64,000 bases of DNA, taken from Peptococcaceae bacterium. Lineage in GTDB: Bacteria > Bacillota > Peptococcia > Peptococcales > Peptococcaceae. How positions within the stretch are numbered: the stretch's first letter is position 1; the number at the start of each line of letters is the position of its first letter. This document shows, in pieces, positions 50,010 to 57,916 of this stretch. The stretch spans positions 52,916-116,915 of the forward strand of contig JAHZHI010000030.1 in the NCBI GenBank assembly GCA_019420345.1, read 5' to 3'. Position numbers and translations under genes: made by a program. The notes below the pieces were generated by a model. The model searched no databases. It was not told the DNA's origin and worked only from the letters and a program-made list of their open reading frames with translations.

Positions 50010-51227
50010 ATGAATACGGTTGAAAACATTCAAAAACAAAAATTCCTGGGTAAGAAGGGAATGATCTTATTCATCACATTGATGAACATGTTCATCCCGT
50101 TGTCCACCGATTTGTACCTGCCGGCGCTGCCAACAATGAGCGGCCATTTTAATGCGTCTGCTTCGCTGGTCAACTTGACCCTGGTCAGTTTCTTCTTTTT
50201 CTTTGCCTGCGGGACCATCTTTTTTGGGCCGCTCTGTGACAAGTACGGCCGCCGCAAGGTCTTAATTCTTAGCAGTGCGCTCTATACGTTGTCCAGCGCT
50301 TGCTGTGCCTTGTCGCCGAACGTGTATATCATGATTGTGGCACGTATTTTCCAGGGCATCAGTGCTGGCGGGATCATTTCTGCTTCAACGGTGTTGGTCA
50401 AGGACTGCTTTGCAGGGCGTCAGCGCGAGACGATCTTGGCGGTGGTGCAGTCGGCTTCTGGTTTGGCGCCGATGCTGGCGCCTGTGTTGGGTGCTTTGCT
50501 GCTGAAGATCACAGACTGGCGCGGGGCTTTCGAAGTGCTGACACTAGCCGGTTTGATTTGCTTGGTGTTGTCGGTGCTTTATCAGGAAACGCTGCCGGAA
50601 GAGGAGCGCCTGCAGGAATCGGCTTTTGCATCTCTTGGAAAATTGGTTATTGTGGGGAAAAATCCAGGCTTCATGGGACCATGTTTGCTCTTTTCTCTGT
50701 ATAACTTTGCGTTCATGGGATATATTTCCGTGTCCTCTTACATCTATGTTGATTTCTTTGGCCTTTCTGAACAGGTATACAGCTATTTCTTCGCAGTCAA
50801 CGCTTTGGTATCGTTGTTGGGGCCGGTTGTTTATGTGCGTTTCTTATCTGGGAGCAATAAGCAAAAACTGACATATCTTTGTTTTATTGGTTATCTGGTC
50901 GCAGGCGGTATTTTGCTGCTGCTGGGCCAGAAGATGCCGCTCCTTTTCTGGATTGGCTTTGCACCATTTACGTTCTTCGGTTCGTTGATTCGTCCGTTCA
51001 GCTCCAATCTGTTGCTGGAGCAGCAGAAAAGCGACACCGGTTCGGCATCGTCACTGCTGAATGGGGTATTTACCGTTATCGGCAGCATTGGGATGCTGTG
51101 CATTTCGATGGCCGCCAATGGTGTGTTGGCGCTCGGTCTTGCTGTATTGGGAAGCGGACTCATCAGTATCATTGGATGGACGGTGCTGATGCGCTCAAAC
51201 ATTAAGATCATCGGAATCAAGGAATAA
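50010..51227 (+). CDS. MFS transporter, Bcr/CflA drug-resistance type
   Basis: A 405-residue 12-helix major facilitator protein. The N-terminus FITLMNMFIPLSTDLYLPALP is diagnostic of the Bcr/CflA (DHA1) subfamily. GPLCDKYGRRKVL, the loop 2-3 motif, is near residue 72, and RIFQGISAGGIISAS, a variant of the helix 4 motif, is near 112. It probably exports toxic small molecules by proton antiport. It is a single gene with its own terminator. Substrate not deducible. Confidence 0.9.
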   Translation: MNTVENIQKQKFLGKKGMILFITLMNMFIPLSTDLYLPALPTMSGHFNASASLVNLTLVSFFFFFACGTIFFGPLCDKYGRRKVLILSSALYTLSSACCALSPNVYIMIVARIFQGISAGGIISASTVLVKDCFAGRQRETILAVVQSASGLAPMLAPVLGALLLKITDWRGAFEVLTLAGLICLVLSVLYQETLPEEERLQESAFASLGKLVIVGKNPGFMGPCLLFSLYNFAFMGYISVSSYIYVDFFGLSEQVYSYFFAVNALVSLLGPVVYVRFLSGSNKQKLTYLCFIGYLVAGGILLLLGQKMPLLFWIGFAPFTFFGSLIRPFSSNLLLEQQKSDTGSASSLLNGVFTVIGSIGMLCISMAANGVLALGLAVLGSGLISIIGWTVLMRSNIKIIGIKE

Positions 51228-51238
51228 TCGTGCGCTGT

Positions 51239-51281
51239 GCGCCGCTCATCTTTGGATGGCGGCGCTGTTTTTGTTTTTTGG
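51239..51281 (+). terminator. Terminator after the MFS gene
   Basis: A stem GCGCCGC / GCGGCGC extended inward by CATC / GATG around a TTTG loop, followed by TGTTTTTGTTTTTT. Confidence 0.9.
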
Positions 51282-51299
51282 GGGCTTATCATTCGGAGT

Positions 51300-51328
51300 T
51301 TGCACTTTGATAGGACCTGTATTACACT
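51300..51328 (+). promoter_or_regulatory. Promoter of the C39-like gene
   Basis: TTGCAC (51300-51305), a 17-nt spacer and TACACT (51323-51328), 30 nt before the start codon. Confidence 0.6.
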
Positions 51329-51358
51329 GAACAAGGACAGGAGTGAAAGAGAAAAAAG

Positions 51359-51958
51359 ATGAAGGAATTAGACTATTATACTATTGACGGCGCATTGGGA
51401 TGGAGTCAGGATTGGTTTCGTGACTGGTGGATGCATTTGGGTGGCTGCGCAGCGGTAACGGCCTGTGATGTTTGCATTCAGTTGGCACGGGTGCATGGTT
51501 ATAAGAATCTCTATCCTTATGATGCACAGCATGTGACGCGTGCCGAGTACGAAGATTTCGCGATGCAGATGAAACCCTATTTGAAACCAAGGCGTACGGG
51601 CATTGATCGTCTGCCTATTTATATTGAAGGCATTCGCCATTTTTGGCACGATCGCGGAGTGTTTTCATTGGATGCTGAGGGATTGGGCGGCGATCTGCCT
51701 TGGACGGCGGCATGGGATCTGGTACGCCGTCAGGTTGATGCTGCGCTGTTGGTGCCATGCCTGCTTCTTCATCATCGAGATAAGATATTTGATGATTGGC
51801 AATGGCATTGGTTCAATTTAGCAGGTTATGATGAACGCGGCGGTGCACATTTGGTGCGCGCTGTGACGTATGGTCAGGCGTTTTGGCTGGATCTTTGCGC
51901 CTTGTGGGACACCGGCTATGAGCAGAAAGGCGGGCTGATCAAGCTTCGTATGCGTTAA
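51359..51958 (+). CDS. Uncharacterised protein, possibly a C39-like cysteine peptidase fold
   Basis: A 199-residue cytoplasmic-looking protein without a signal peptide. It contains WWMHLGGCAAVTACDVCIQ, where C30 follows Gly-Gly and precedes a helix, and later DDWQWHWFNLAGYDE with H150. A Cys at the start of a helix plus a later His in W-H-W is the pattern of papain/C39-like folds, and the Trp-rich N-terminus (WSQDWFRDWW) is distinctive. I believe similar uncharacterised proteins occur in other Clostridia, but I cannot name a Pfam family. Catalytic function is inference only. Confidence 0.6.
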   Translation: MKELDYYTIDGALGWSQDWFRDWWMHLGGCAAVTACDVCIQLARVHGYKNLYPYDAQHVTRAEYEDFAMQMKPYLKPRRTGIDRLPIYIEGIRHFWHDRGVFSLDAEGLGGDLPWTAAWDLVRRQVDAALLVPCLLLHHRDKIFDDWQWHWFNLAGYDERGGAHLVRAVTYGQAFWLDLCALWDTGYEQKGGLIKLRMR

Positions 51959-51968
51959 AGAGCGTGCC

Positions 51969-51997
51969 TTGAGAAATTAACGATAACATGTCATAAT
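51969..51997 (+). promoter_or_regulatory. Promoter of the ABC exporter-HD-racemase operon
   Basis: TTGAGA (51969-51974), a 17-nt spacer and CATAAT (51992-51997). Confidence 0.6.
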
Positions 51998-52065
51998 ATG
52001 GGAGCAAAAATATTGGGCGATAGGCAGCTTTTTATTTTGCCTGCGTAAAAAGGAGGACAGATATT

Positions 52066-53790
52066 TTGAGCGATACATTCAAAAAAATGCTGAGTTATTA
52101 CAAACCCTATATGAGAATTTTCATCGCGGATATGATTTTTGCTACGCTGTCGGCGGCGGTGGCGCTGATTATTCCGTTGGTGGTGCGTTATGTGACATCG
52201 ACGCTGATCTATGAACAGCGTGATGTTATTTTGCATCAGACTTTATACATTGCGGTGGGGCTTTTGGTGCTTTTGCTGGTGGACTGTTACAGTCGTTTTT
52301 TCATTGGCAACTACGGTCATGTCATGGGTGCGAAGATCGAATACGACATGCGTGAAGAAGTTTTTGATCATCTTCAAAAATTATCGTTTTCCTTCTATGA
52401 TGATGCTAAGGTTGGTCAATTGATGAGTCGAGTGACCAATGACCTTTTCGACATCACCGAGCTGTTGCATCATGGACCGGAGAACATTATTCTTTCGGTA
52501 TTGAAAATTGTTGGCGCCTTCATCATCCTGGTGAACATCAATGGCTGGTTGGCATTGGCGGCGTTCATCATTTTGCCGGTCATGTTTGTTTTTGCGCTTG
52601 TGCTTAATCGGCGCATGCGGCGCGCTTCTCGCCGTAACCGAGAAAAAATTGCTGAAATCAATGCGCAGATTGAAGACAATTTGGCGGGAATTCGTGTGGT
52701 CAAATCGTTTGCCAATGAGCAGGAAGAAAACCGCAAGTTTTCGATTGGCAATAAAGGTTTTTTGGCTGCGAAGAAAAACAGCTATCATTACATGGGAACG
52801 TTTCAGGCTGGGGTTGGCTTTTTCACGACATTGATTCAGGTCAGTGTCATCATCACTGGCTGTGTATTGATTGCCAATGGCCGTTTGGACATCAGTGACC
52901 TGGTGACGTTCTTACTTTATATCAGTGTGTTCACAGAGCCGATCACGACGCTGGTTAATTTTACGGAGCAGTTCCAAAATGGCTATACGGGTTTTGAACG
53001 GTTTAGAGAACTGATGAATATTGATCCAGATATTGAAGACAGCCCCAATGCTGTACCGCTCACCAATGTGCGCGGTGAAATCTGCTTTGACAATGTTTCC
53101 TTCCATTATAAAGAGAACCAGGAAGAAGTGCTTCAGCACATCAATTTGCAGGTGCCGGCAGGAGCTTATGTGGCCTTGGTGGGGTCATCTGGTGCGGGAA
53201 AAACAACATTGTGTTCATTGATTCCACGCTTTTATGATGTCTCGAGCGGCCGTATTACTGTCGATGGTCATGATATCCGCGATGTGACGCTTAAAAGCCT
53301 GCGTGACAACATCGGCATTGTGCAGCAAGATGTGTACCTGTTTGCTGGCACAATTTATGACAACATTCTTTATGGGCGTCCTGATGCGACACCGGAAGAA
53401 GTGGTGGCAGCAGCAAAGAATGCCAATGCGCATGATTTCATTATGGCGTTTCCAGATGGTTATGAAACGGACATTGGACAGCGCGGCATCAAGCTCAGTG
53501 GCGGTCAAAAACAGCGTCTGTCGATTGCGCGTGTATTCCTGAAAAATCCACCAATCCTTATTTTTGACGAGGCGACCTCGGCCTTGGACAATGAAAGTGA
53601 GCGCATTGTGCAGGAGTCTTTGGAAAAACTGGCAGAGAATCGAACCACCTTTGTCATTGCTCATCGTCTTTCAACGATTCAAAATGCGGAAAGGATTCTT
53701 GTACTGACAGAAGATGGCATCACGGAATCGGGAACCCATGAAGAACTGCTGGAAAAAGATGGGGTTTACGCAAAACTGTATCATAGCTAA
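52066..53790 (+). CDS. ABC exporter, fused permease-ATPase (MsbA/BmrA type)
   Basis: A 574-residue half transporter. Six membrane helices occupy about residues 1-310, including the intracellular-loop segment FSFYDDAKVGQLMSRVTNDL. The ATPase domain (about 340-574) has Walker A GSSGAGKTT, LSGGQKQRLSIARVFL and DEATSALDNES. It starts with TTG at 52066, 9 nt after AAGGAGG. It works as a dimer exporting lipids, drugs or peptides. The HD-domain and racemase genes follow closely, so they are probably cotranscribed, though no functional link is obvious. Confidence 0.92.
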   Translation: MSDTFKKMLSYYKPYMRIFIADMIFATLSAAVALIIPLVVRYVTSTLIYEQRDVILHQTLYIAVGLLVLLLVDCYSRFFIGNYGHVMGAKIEYDMREEVFDHLQKLSFSFYDDAKVGQLMSRVTNDLFDITELLHHGPENIILSVLKIVGAFIILVNINGWLALAAFIILPVMFVFALVLNRRMRRASRRNREKIAEINAQIEDNLAGIRVVKSFANEQEENRKFSIGNKGFLAAKKNSYHYMGTFQAGVGFFTTLIQVSVIITGCVLIANGRLDISDLVTFLLYISVFTEPITTLVNFTEQFQNGYTGFERFRELMNIDPDIEDSPNAVPLTNVRGEICFDNVSFHYKENQEEVLQHINLQVPAGAYVALVGSSGAGKTTLCSLIPRFYDVSSGRITVDGHDIRDVTLKSLRDNIGIVQQDVYLFAGTIYDNILYGRPDATPEEVVAAAKNANAHDFIMAFPDGYETDIGQRGIKLSGGQKQRLSIARVFLKNPPILIFDEATSALDNESERIVQESLEKLAENRTTFVIAHRLSTIQNAERILVLTEDGITESGTHEELLEKDGVYAKLYHS

Positions 53791-53802
53791 GGAGGAAGAA
53801 AG

Positions 53803-54318
53803 ATGGCTTATCAAACAATGATCGATGATGTGTACTGGCGTATGCTCGCTTTTGATCAGGGTGATGCCAAGCGCATTCAGCATTTCCTCAAGGTGCATGA
53901 TTATGCACGTTTAATTGCGATGCGTGAGTCAGTGGATGCACATACGCAGTTTATAATCGAGTGTGCAGCGCTTGTTCATGACATCGGCATTCATCCCGCA
54001 GAAGAAAAATATGGCCGCTGTGACGGCAAGCTGCAGGAGCAGGAAGGCCCAGCACCAGCCAAGCAGTTGCTGCAGGAAGCTGGCTTGGACGCTGATGATA
54101 TTGCGCGCATCACTTGGCTGGTTGCCCATCATCACACGTATGCACCAGTGGAGGGCATTGATCATCAAATTTTGATTGAGGCAGATTTTTTGGTTAATCT
54201 CTATGAGGATGGTGTTGGTTTGGAAGCGGTGCGGCAGGCCTATACTCGTATTTTCCGCACAGAAGCAGGCAAGGCATTGTGCCGCTTGACGTTCGGCTTG
54301 GAGATGAAAGACGCATGA
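53803..54318 (+). CDS. HD domain protein
   Basis: A 171-residue HD-superfamily phosphohydrolase. The metal-binding residues are visible as H (KVHDYARLIA, near residue 32), HD (AALVHDIGIH, near 58), HHH (AHHHTYAP, near 109) and D (IEADFLVNLYEDG, near 128). Such proteins hydrolyse nucleotides or phosphoesters, but the substrate is unknown. GGAGG precedes the ATG. The stop overlaps the next ATG as ATGA. Confidence 0.85.
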   Translation: MAYQTMIDDVYWRMLAFDQGDAKRIQHFLKVHDYARLIAMRESVDAHTQFIIECAALVHDIGIHPAEEKYGRCDGKLQEQEGPAPAKQLLQEAGLDADDIARITWLVAHHHTYAPVEGIDHQILIEADFLVNLYEDGVGLEAVRQAYTRIFRTEAGKALCRLTFGLEMKDA

Positions 54319-55010
54319 AAACCATTGGCTTGATTGGCGGCATGAGCTGGGAGAGCACGGCAACCTACTATCAGGTCATCAATGAAAGGGTAAGGGAACA
54401 GCTCGGCGGTCTGCACTCAGCAAAAATTCTTATGGAGAGTGTTGACTTTGCCGAGATTGCAGTGCATCAATTTGCTGGCGAATGGGACGTGTGCGCCCAA
54501 ATGGTTGGTGATGTGGCTCTGCGGCTGGAGCATGCTGGCGCTGATTTCCTTGTCATCAGCACCAATACCATGCACAAGGTTGCGCCGCAGATCGAAGCGC
54601 GGCTTTCATGTCCACTCTTGCATATCGCCGATGCTACGGCGCTGGCACTGCACAAAGCGGGCGTTCAGCGTGTGGCTTTGCTGGGGACAAAAACAACCAT
54701 GTCTGAACCGTTTTATAAAGAACGCTTAAAAGCACAGGGATTTGACGTCATGGTGCCGGATGAGCCAGCGATGGAACGCGTCGATCATATTATTTTCGAT
54801 GAACTATGCCGTGGTATTTTTGATACCTCATCACGGCAGCATTGCCGTGACATCATCGCAGCATTGGTGAGCCATGGTGCGGAAGGCATTCTTTTAGGCT
54901 GCACAGAAATCGGCTTATTGGTGAAACAGGAAGACAGTCCGGTGCCGCTTTTTGACACAACCTGGATTCATGCGCGTCAGGCGGCCGACTTGGCAATGAC
55001 TTTGACATGA
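54315..55010 (+). CDS. Aspartate/glutamate racemase family protein (YgeA-like, Thr/Cys active site)
   Basis: A 231-residue PLP-independent racemase. The N-terminus KTIGLIGGMSWESTATYYQ is the family signature. The first catalytic position is Thr83 (ISTNTMHK) where most members have Cys, and the second is Cys196 (LLGCTEIG). The E. coli YgeA L-Asp/Glu-specific enzyme is known for the same Thr83/Cys pairing. I start at ATG 54315, overlapping the HD gene stop. It may supply D-Glu or D-Asp for peptidoglycan, or act on other amino acids. Confidence 0.88.
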   Translation: MKTIGLIGGMSWESTATYYQVINERVREQLGGLHSAKILMESVDFAEIAVHQFAGEWDVCAQMVGDVALRLEHAGADFLVISTNTMHKVAPQIEARLSCPLLHIADATALALHKAGVQRVALLGTKTTMSEPFYKERLKAQGFDVMVPDEPAMERVDHIIFDELCRGIFDTSSRQHCRDIIAALVSHGAEGILLGCTEIGLLVKQEDSPVPLFDTTWIHARQAADLAMTLT

Positions 55011-55040
55011 GGTAATATTATTTTGAAAGGATGAGGCACA

Positions 55041-55583
55041 ATGCTTTTTAGAGAATTGATCATGAAACGTCGCAGCAGACGGACGTACACTGATGCGACC
55101 ATTCCCGAAGAACACTTGCAGAAAATCATTGAAGCTGGCTTGCTGGCACCAACAGGACGCAATCTGCATCCTGCGGAAGTGATTATGGTGCGTGACCGCG
55201 CGATGTTGGAAAACTTGTCCCATGCAAAAACAGGTGGTTCGGCGCTGCTTGCTGGTGCTGACGCAGCTTTGGTGGTGGTTGGCAATACATCACGTTCAGA
55301 CACTTGGGTGGAAGATGGCTCGATCATGATGGCGTATATGCAGCTTCAAGCGGAGGAATTGGGCATTGGCAATTGCTGGGTGCAGATTCGCAGCCGGCTT
55401 TCACAGACGTTGCAGAACGATGGCAGCAACTTGCCGTCCAATCAGTATGTTCGTCAAGCATTGGCGGTGCCGGAAGACTATGATGTTTTAGCGATTTTGG
55501 CGCTTGGCATGAGTGAGGAACAGCGTCCGTTGCATACCCTTGAAGAAATTGACTGGAACCATCTTCATCAGGAAAAATTTTAA
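55041..55583 (+). CDS. Nitroreductase family protein
   Basis: A 180-residue FMN-dependent nitroreductase-fold protein. The N-terminus ELIMKRRSRRTYTDATIP and EAGLLAPTGRNLHP carry the FMN phosphate-binding Arg/Ser segments, and AILALGMSEEQRP near the C-terminus is the third typical block. Small members of this family reduce quinones, nitro compounds or enones with NAD(P)H. AAAGGATGAGG precedes the ATG. It lies 30 nt after the racemase. Confidence 0.87.
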   Translation: MLFRELIMKRRSRRTYTDATIPEEHLQKIIEAGLLAPTGRNLHPAEVIMVRDRAMLENLSHAKTGGSALLAGADAALVVVGNTSRSDTWVEDGSIMMAYMQLQAEELGIGNCWVQIRSRLSQTLQNDGSNLPSNQYVRQALAVPEDYDVLAILALGMSEEQRPLHTLEEIDWNHLHQEKF

Positions 55584-55623
55584 TAGATGTGGGAATAATC
55601 CTCAGAAACAATGAGCATATTCA

Positions 55624-55652
55624 TTGAAATTTTCCGAAAACCATGCTATATT
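55624..55652 (+). promoter_or_regulatory. Promoter of the CorC/CNNM gene
   Basis: TTGAAA (55624-55629), a 17-nt spacer and TATATT (55647-55652). It rules out the in-frame TTG at 55624 as start codon and supports the ATG at 55705. Confidence 0.75.
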
Positions 55653-55704
55653 ACACAATAACCATATAAAATTTTTTAAAGAAAGCAGAGTTGATTGTTT
55701 CCTT

Positions 55705-56967
55705 ATGGACAGTAGTACGATAGGCATGATCGTTGCCGTTGTCATTTTAGTCATTTGTTCCGCTTTTTTCTCAGCGACAGAAACTGCATTTACTTCGCTC
55801 AATAACATTCGCATGAAGACATGGGCGGATAATGGAGATCATCGCGCTGCGCGAGCGCTCGCGCTGTCGGAGAATTATGATAAGCTGCTTTCGAGCATTC
55901 TTATCGGGAACAATATTGTCAACATTACCGCATCTACTATTTCTACAGTATTATGCACAAAATTATTTTTTGAATATGGGCCAACCATTTCGACCATTGC
56001 AGTGACCATCATCGTTCTGATTTTCGGGGAAATTTCACCAAAGAGTATTTCTAAGGAATTCCCGGAACGCTTTGCAATGTTTTCTGCGCCAATTCTCAAA
56101 GTGATTATTACGGTATTGACGCCGTTGAATTACTTGTTCAGTTTGTGGAAAAAACTGTTGTCGAAGGTTTTCAAAGTGAAAAACGACAGTGGTATTACAG
56201 AAGAAGAGCTCATGGGTATTGTTGATCAGGCTGAAAGTGAAGGCGGATTGGATGCCCATGAGGGTGATCTTATTCGTGCATCTATCGAATTCAATGAACT
56301 GGATGTTTCAGACATTCTGACACCACGCGTGGATTTGGTGGCTGTTGATGAAGAAGCGAGCATGGAAGAAGTGGGCGCGCTCTTTGTTGAAAATGGCTAT
56401 TCACGTTTGCCGGTCTACCATGACACCATTGATAACATTATTGGTGTCATACATCAGAAAGATTTCTATAAAGCGCGCGTGCGCGGTGAAGACCGTTTGG
56501 CGATGGTAAAATCTCCTGTTGTTTACACAACGCCGAATACTAAAATTTTTAAGCTGCTGCGTACCCTGCAGATGAATAAGGTTCATATGGCCGTTGTTGT
56601 TGATGAATACGGCGGAACCGAAGGGATCGTAACGCTGGAAGACATTCTTGAAGAGTTGGTCGGTGAAATTTGGGACGAACATGATGAAGTTGTTGAGTCC
56701 TTTAGTAAGCAGAATGATGGCAGTTATTTAATTGACTGTACAGCAGATTTGGATGATATGTATGATCTTTTCCAAATCAAGGGCGAGTGTGAGGCCTCAA
56801 CAGTTTCCGGCTGGGTGCTGGAACAGATCGACCGTATTCCGAAAGTGGGCGACCACTTTGTTGCCGAAGGCTTGGATGTTACGGTTACTGAGGTGGATAA
56901 CCGCCGCGTCATGGAAATTCGTGTACAGCCAGTACCAGAAGAAGAAAACAAAGAAGAGGACTCATAA
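55705..56967 (+). CDS. CNNM/CorC (HlyC/CorC) family transporter-like protein
   Basis: A 420-residue membrane protein. An N-terminal DUF21 (CNNM) domain has three to four membrane helices (about 1-170, with SAFFSATETAFTSLN and ILIGNNIVNITAS). Paired CBS domains follow (about 195-320, with ILTPRVDLVAVDEEAS and VVVDEYGGTEGIVTLEDILE), then a CorC_HlyC domain (about 330-415). The family is linked to magnesium or other divalent-cation export. The old 'hemolysin' label is not supported. Start chosen at ATG 55705, downstream of the promoter. Confidence 0.9.
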   Translation: MDSSTIGMIVAVVILVICSAFFSATETAFTSLNNIRMKTWADNGDHRAARALALSENYDKLLSSILIGNNIVNITASTISTVLCTKLFFEYGPTISTIAVTIIVLIFGEISPKSISKEFPERFAMFSAPILKVIITVLTPLNYLFSLWKKLLSKVFKVKNDSGITEEELMGIVDQAESEGGLDAHEGDLIRASIEFNELDVSDILTPRVDLVAVDEEASMEEVGALFVENGYSRLPVYHDTIDNIIGVIHQKDFYKARVRGEDRLAMVKSPVVYTTPNTKIFKLLRTLQMNKVHMAVVVDEYGGTEGIVTLEDILEELVGEIWDEHDEVVESFSKQNDGSYLIDCTADLDDMYDLFQIKGECEASTVSGWVLEQIDRIPKVGDHFVAEGLDVTVTEVDNRRVMEIRVQPVPEEENKEEDS

Positions 56968-56999
56968 AAAAGAAGGCACCGAGCGGTGCCTTCTTTTTT
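56966..56999. terminator. Bidirectional terminator overlapping both stop codons
   Basis: AAAAAAGAAGGCACC pairs perfectly with GGTGCCTTCTTTTTT around GAGC. It works in both directions, and it overlaps the stop codons of the convergent CorC and hydrolase genes. Confidence 0.95.
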
Positions 57000-57702
57000 A
57001 TGTACGATGATTGATGAAGGTTGTAATGGCTTCGACAGCGGCCGCTTGCTGTTCTTCTGCAGAAATGGTGGCAGGCTTGTCGCCGTTTTGCGGACCGTAA
57101 TTGCCGAACTGAGCGTGGTTGCCGCCTTCAATGACGACGATGTTGTCGTCATAGGTGATCTTTTCAGCGACGCTTTCATTGAGTGAACCATAGATGGTGA
57201 GGGTGTCAGTGTCTGGATAGTCGCCATAGATATAAGCTCCGAGCAGAATCAAGCCGTCAATATCGCTTGAATGGTCGGCAGCGAAGCTGGAAGCCATAGC
57301 CCCTCCCATGGAATGCCCGGCGATGTACCAATGCTGGATTTCGGGATGGTCGGTGATGACATCAGCCGCAGCGTTGCTGTCGAAAATCGCCATGTTGAAT
57401 GGCATTTTTACGAGAAAGCATGTAAAACCATTCTCACGCAGTTGGTCCAGCAACGGCAGATAGGCTTCAGCTTCCACTTTGGCGCCGGGATAAAACACGA
57501 TGGCGGTATTGCTTTCGCTGGCCGGTGAAAGCTGAATGATGTCGTCATCGGCTGTGATGCCAGATTCATCGAGCACCGCCAACGCTGAGGCATCAGCATG
57601 GTAGTAGTCGGCGGCATAAAAGCCAAATCCACCAGCACAAAGCAGCAACAGCAGCAAAACCATGAGTAAGATTCTTTTTTTCCATTTGTGAGGTGATTTC
57701 AT
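56998..57702 (-). CDS. Alpha/beta hydrolase, membrane-anchored
   Basis: A 234-residue protein with an N-terminal membrane anchor or signal (about residues 10-30, ILLMVLLLLLLCAGGFGFYA). The nucleophile elbow GHSMGG lies near residue 130, the acid is probably in the TLTIYGSLNE region and the His in EGGNHAQFGNYG near 196, giving a complete catalytic triad. FYPGAKVEAEAYLPLLDQL and VKMPFNMAIFD are typical of the PF12695-type family. GAAAGGAG precedes the ATG. It probably acts outside the membrane on an unknown ester. Confidence 0.87.
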   Translation of the reverse strand: MKSPHKWKKRILLMVLLLLLLCAGGFGFYAADYYHADASALAVLDESGITADDDIIQLSPASESNTAIVFYPGAKVEAEAYLPLLDQLRENGFTCFLVKMPFNMAIFDSNAAADVITDHPEIQHWYIAGHSMGGAMASSFAADHSSDIDGLILLGAYIYGDYPDTDTLTIYGSLNESVAEKITYDDNIVVIEGGNHAQFGNYGPQNGDKPATISAEEQQAAAVEAITTFINHRT

Positions 57703-57732
57703 TGTATTTCTCCTTTCTATACACCTATAACG

Positions 57733-57761
57733 AGTGTAGGGGATAGGAGAAGATGCGTCAA
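57733..57761 (-). promoter_or_regulatory. Promoter of the hydrolase gene
   Basis: On the minus strand TTGACG (57761-57756), a 17-nt spacer and TACACT (57738-57733). Confidence 0.7.
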
Positions 57762-57813
57762 GCAGGGGCCGGATAATATGGAGAAAAATATCGGCGTTAT
57801 GGCTTATTTGTTT

Positions 57814-57841
57814 TTGCTTTTGTGCAGACTTGTGGTAGAAT
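57814..57841 (+). promoter_or_regulatory. putP promoter
   Basis: TTGCTT (57814-57819), a 16-nt spacer and TAGAAT (57836-57841). It faces away from the hydrolase promoter. Confidence 0.55.
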
Positions 57842-57916
57842 ATACATAATGTGCTGCTTTATCGCGGTGCAGGAGAAAAACAGATGATCGCTATCATCAG
57901 AAAGGGAGAAACATTT

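Noticed and set aside
55705..56967. Hemolysin, because of the family's old HlyC/hemolysin name.
   Set aside because: Domain order DUF21, CBS pair, CorC_HlyC indicates a metal-transport-related protein, not a toxin.
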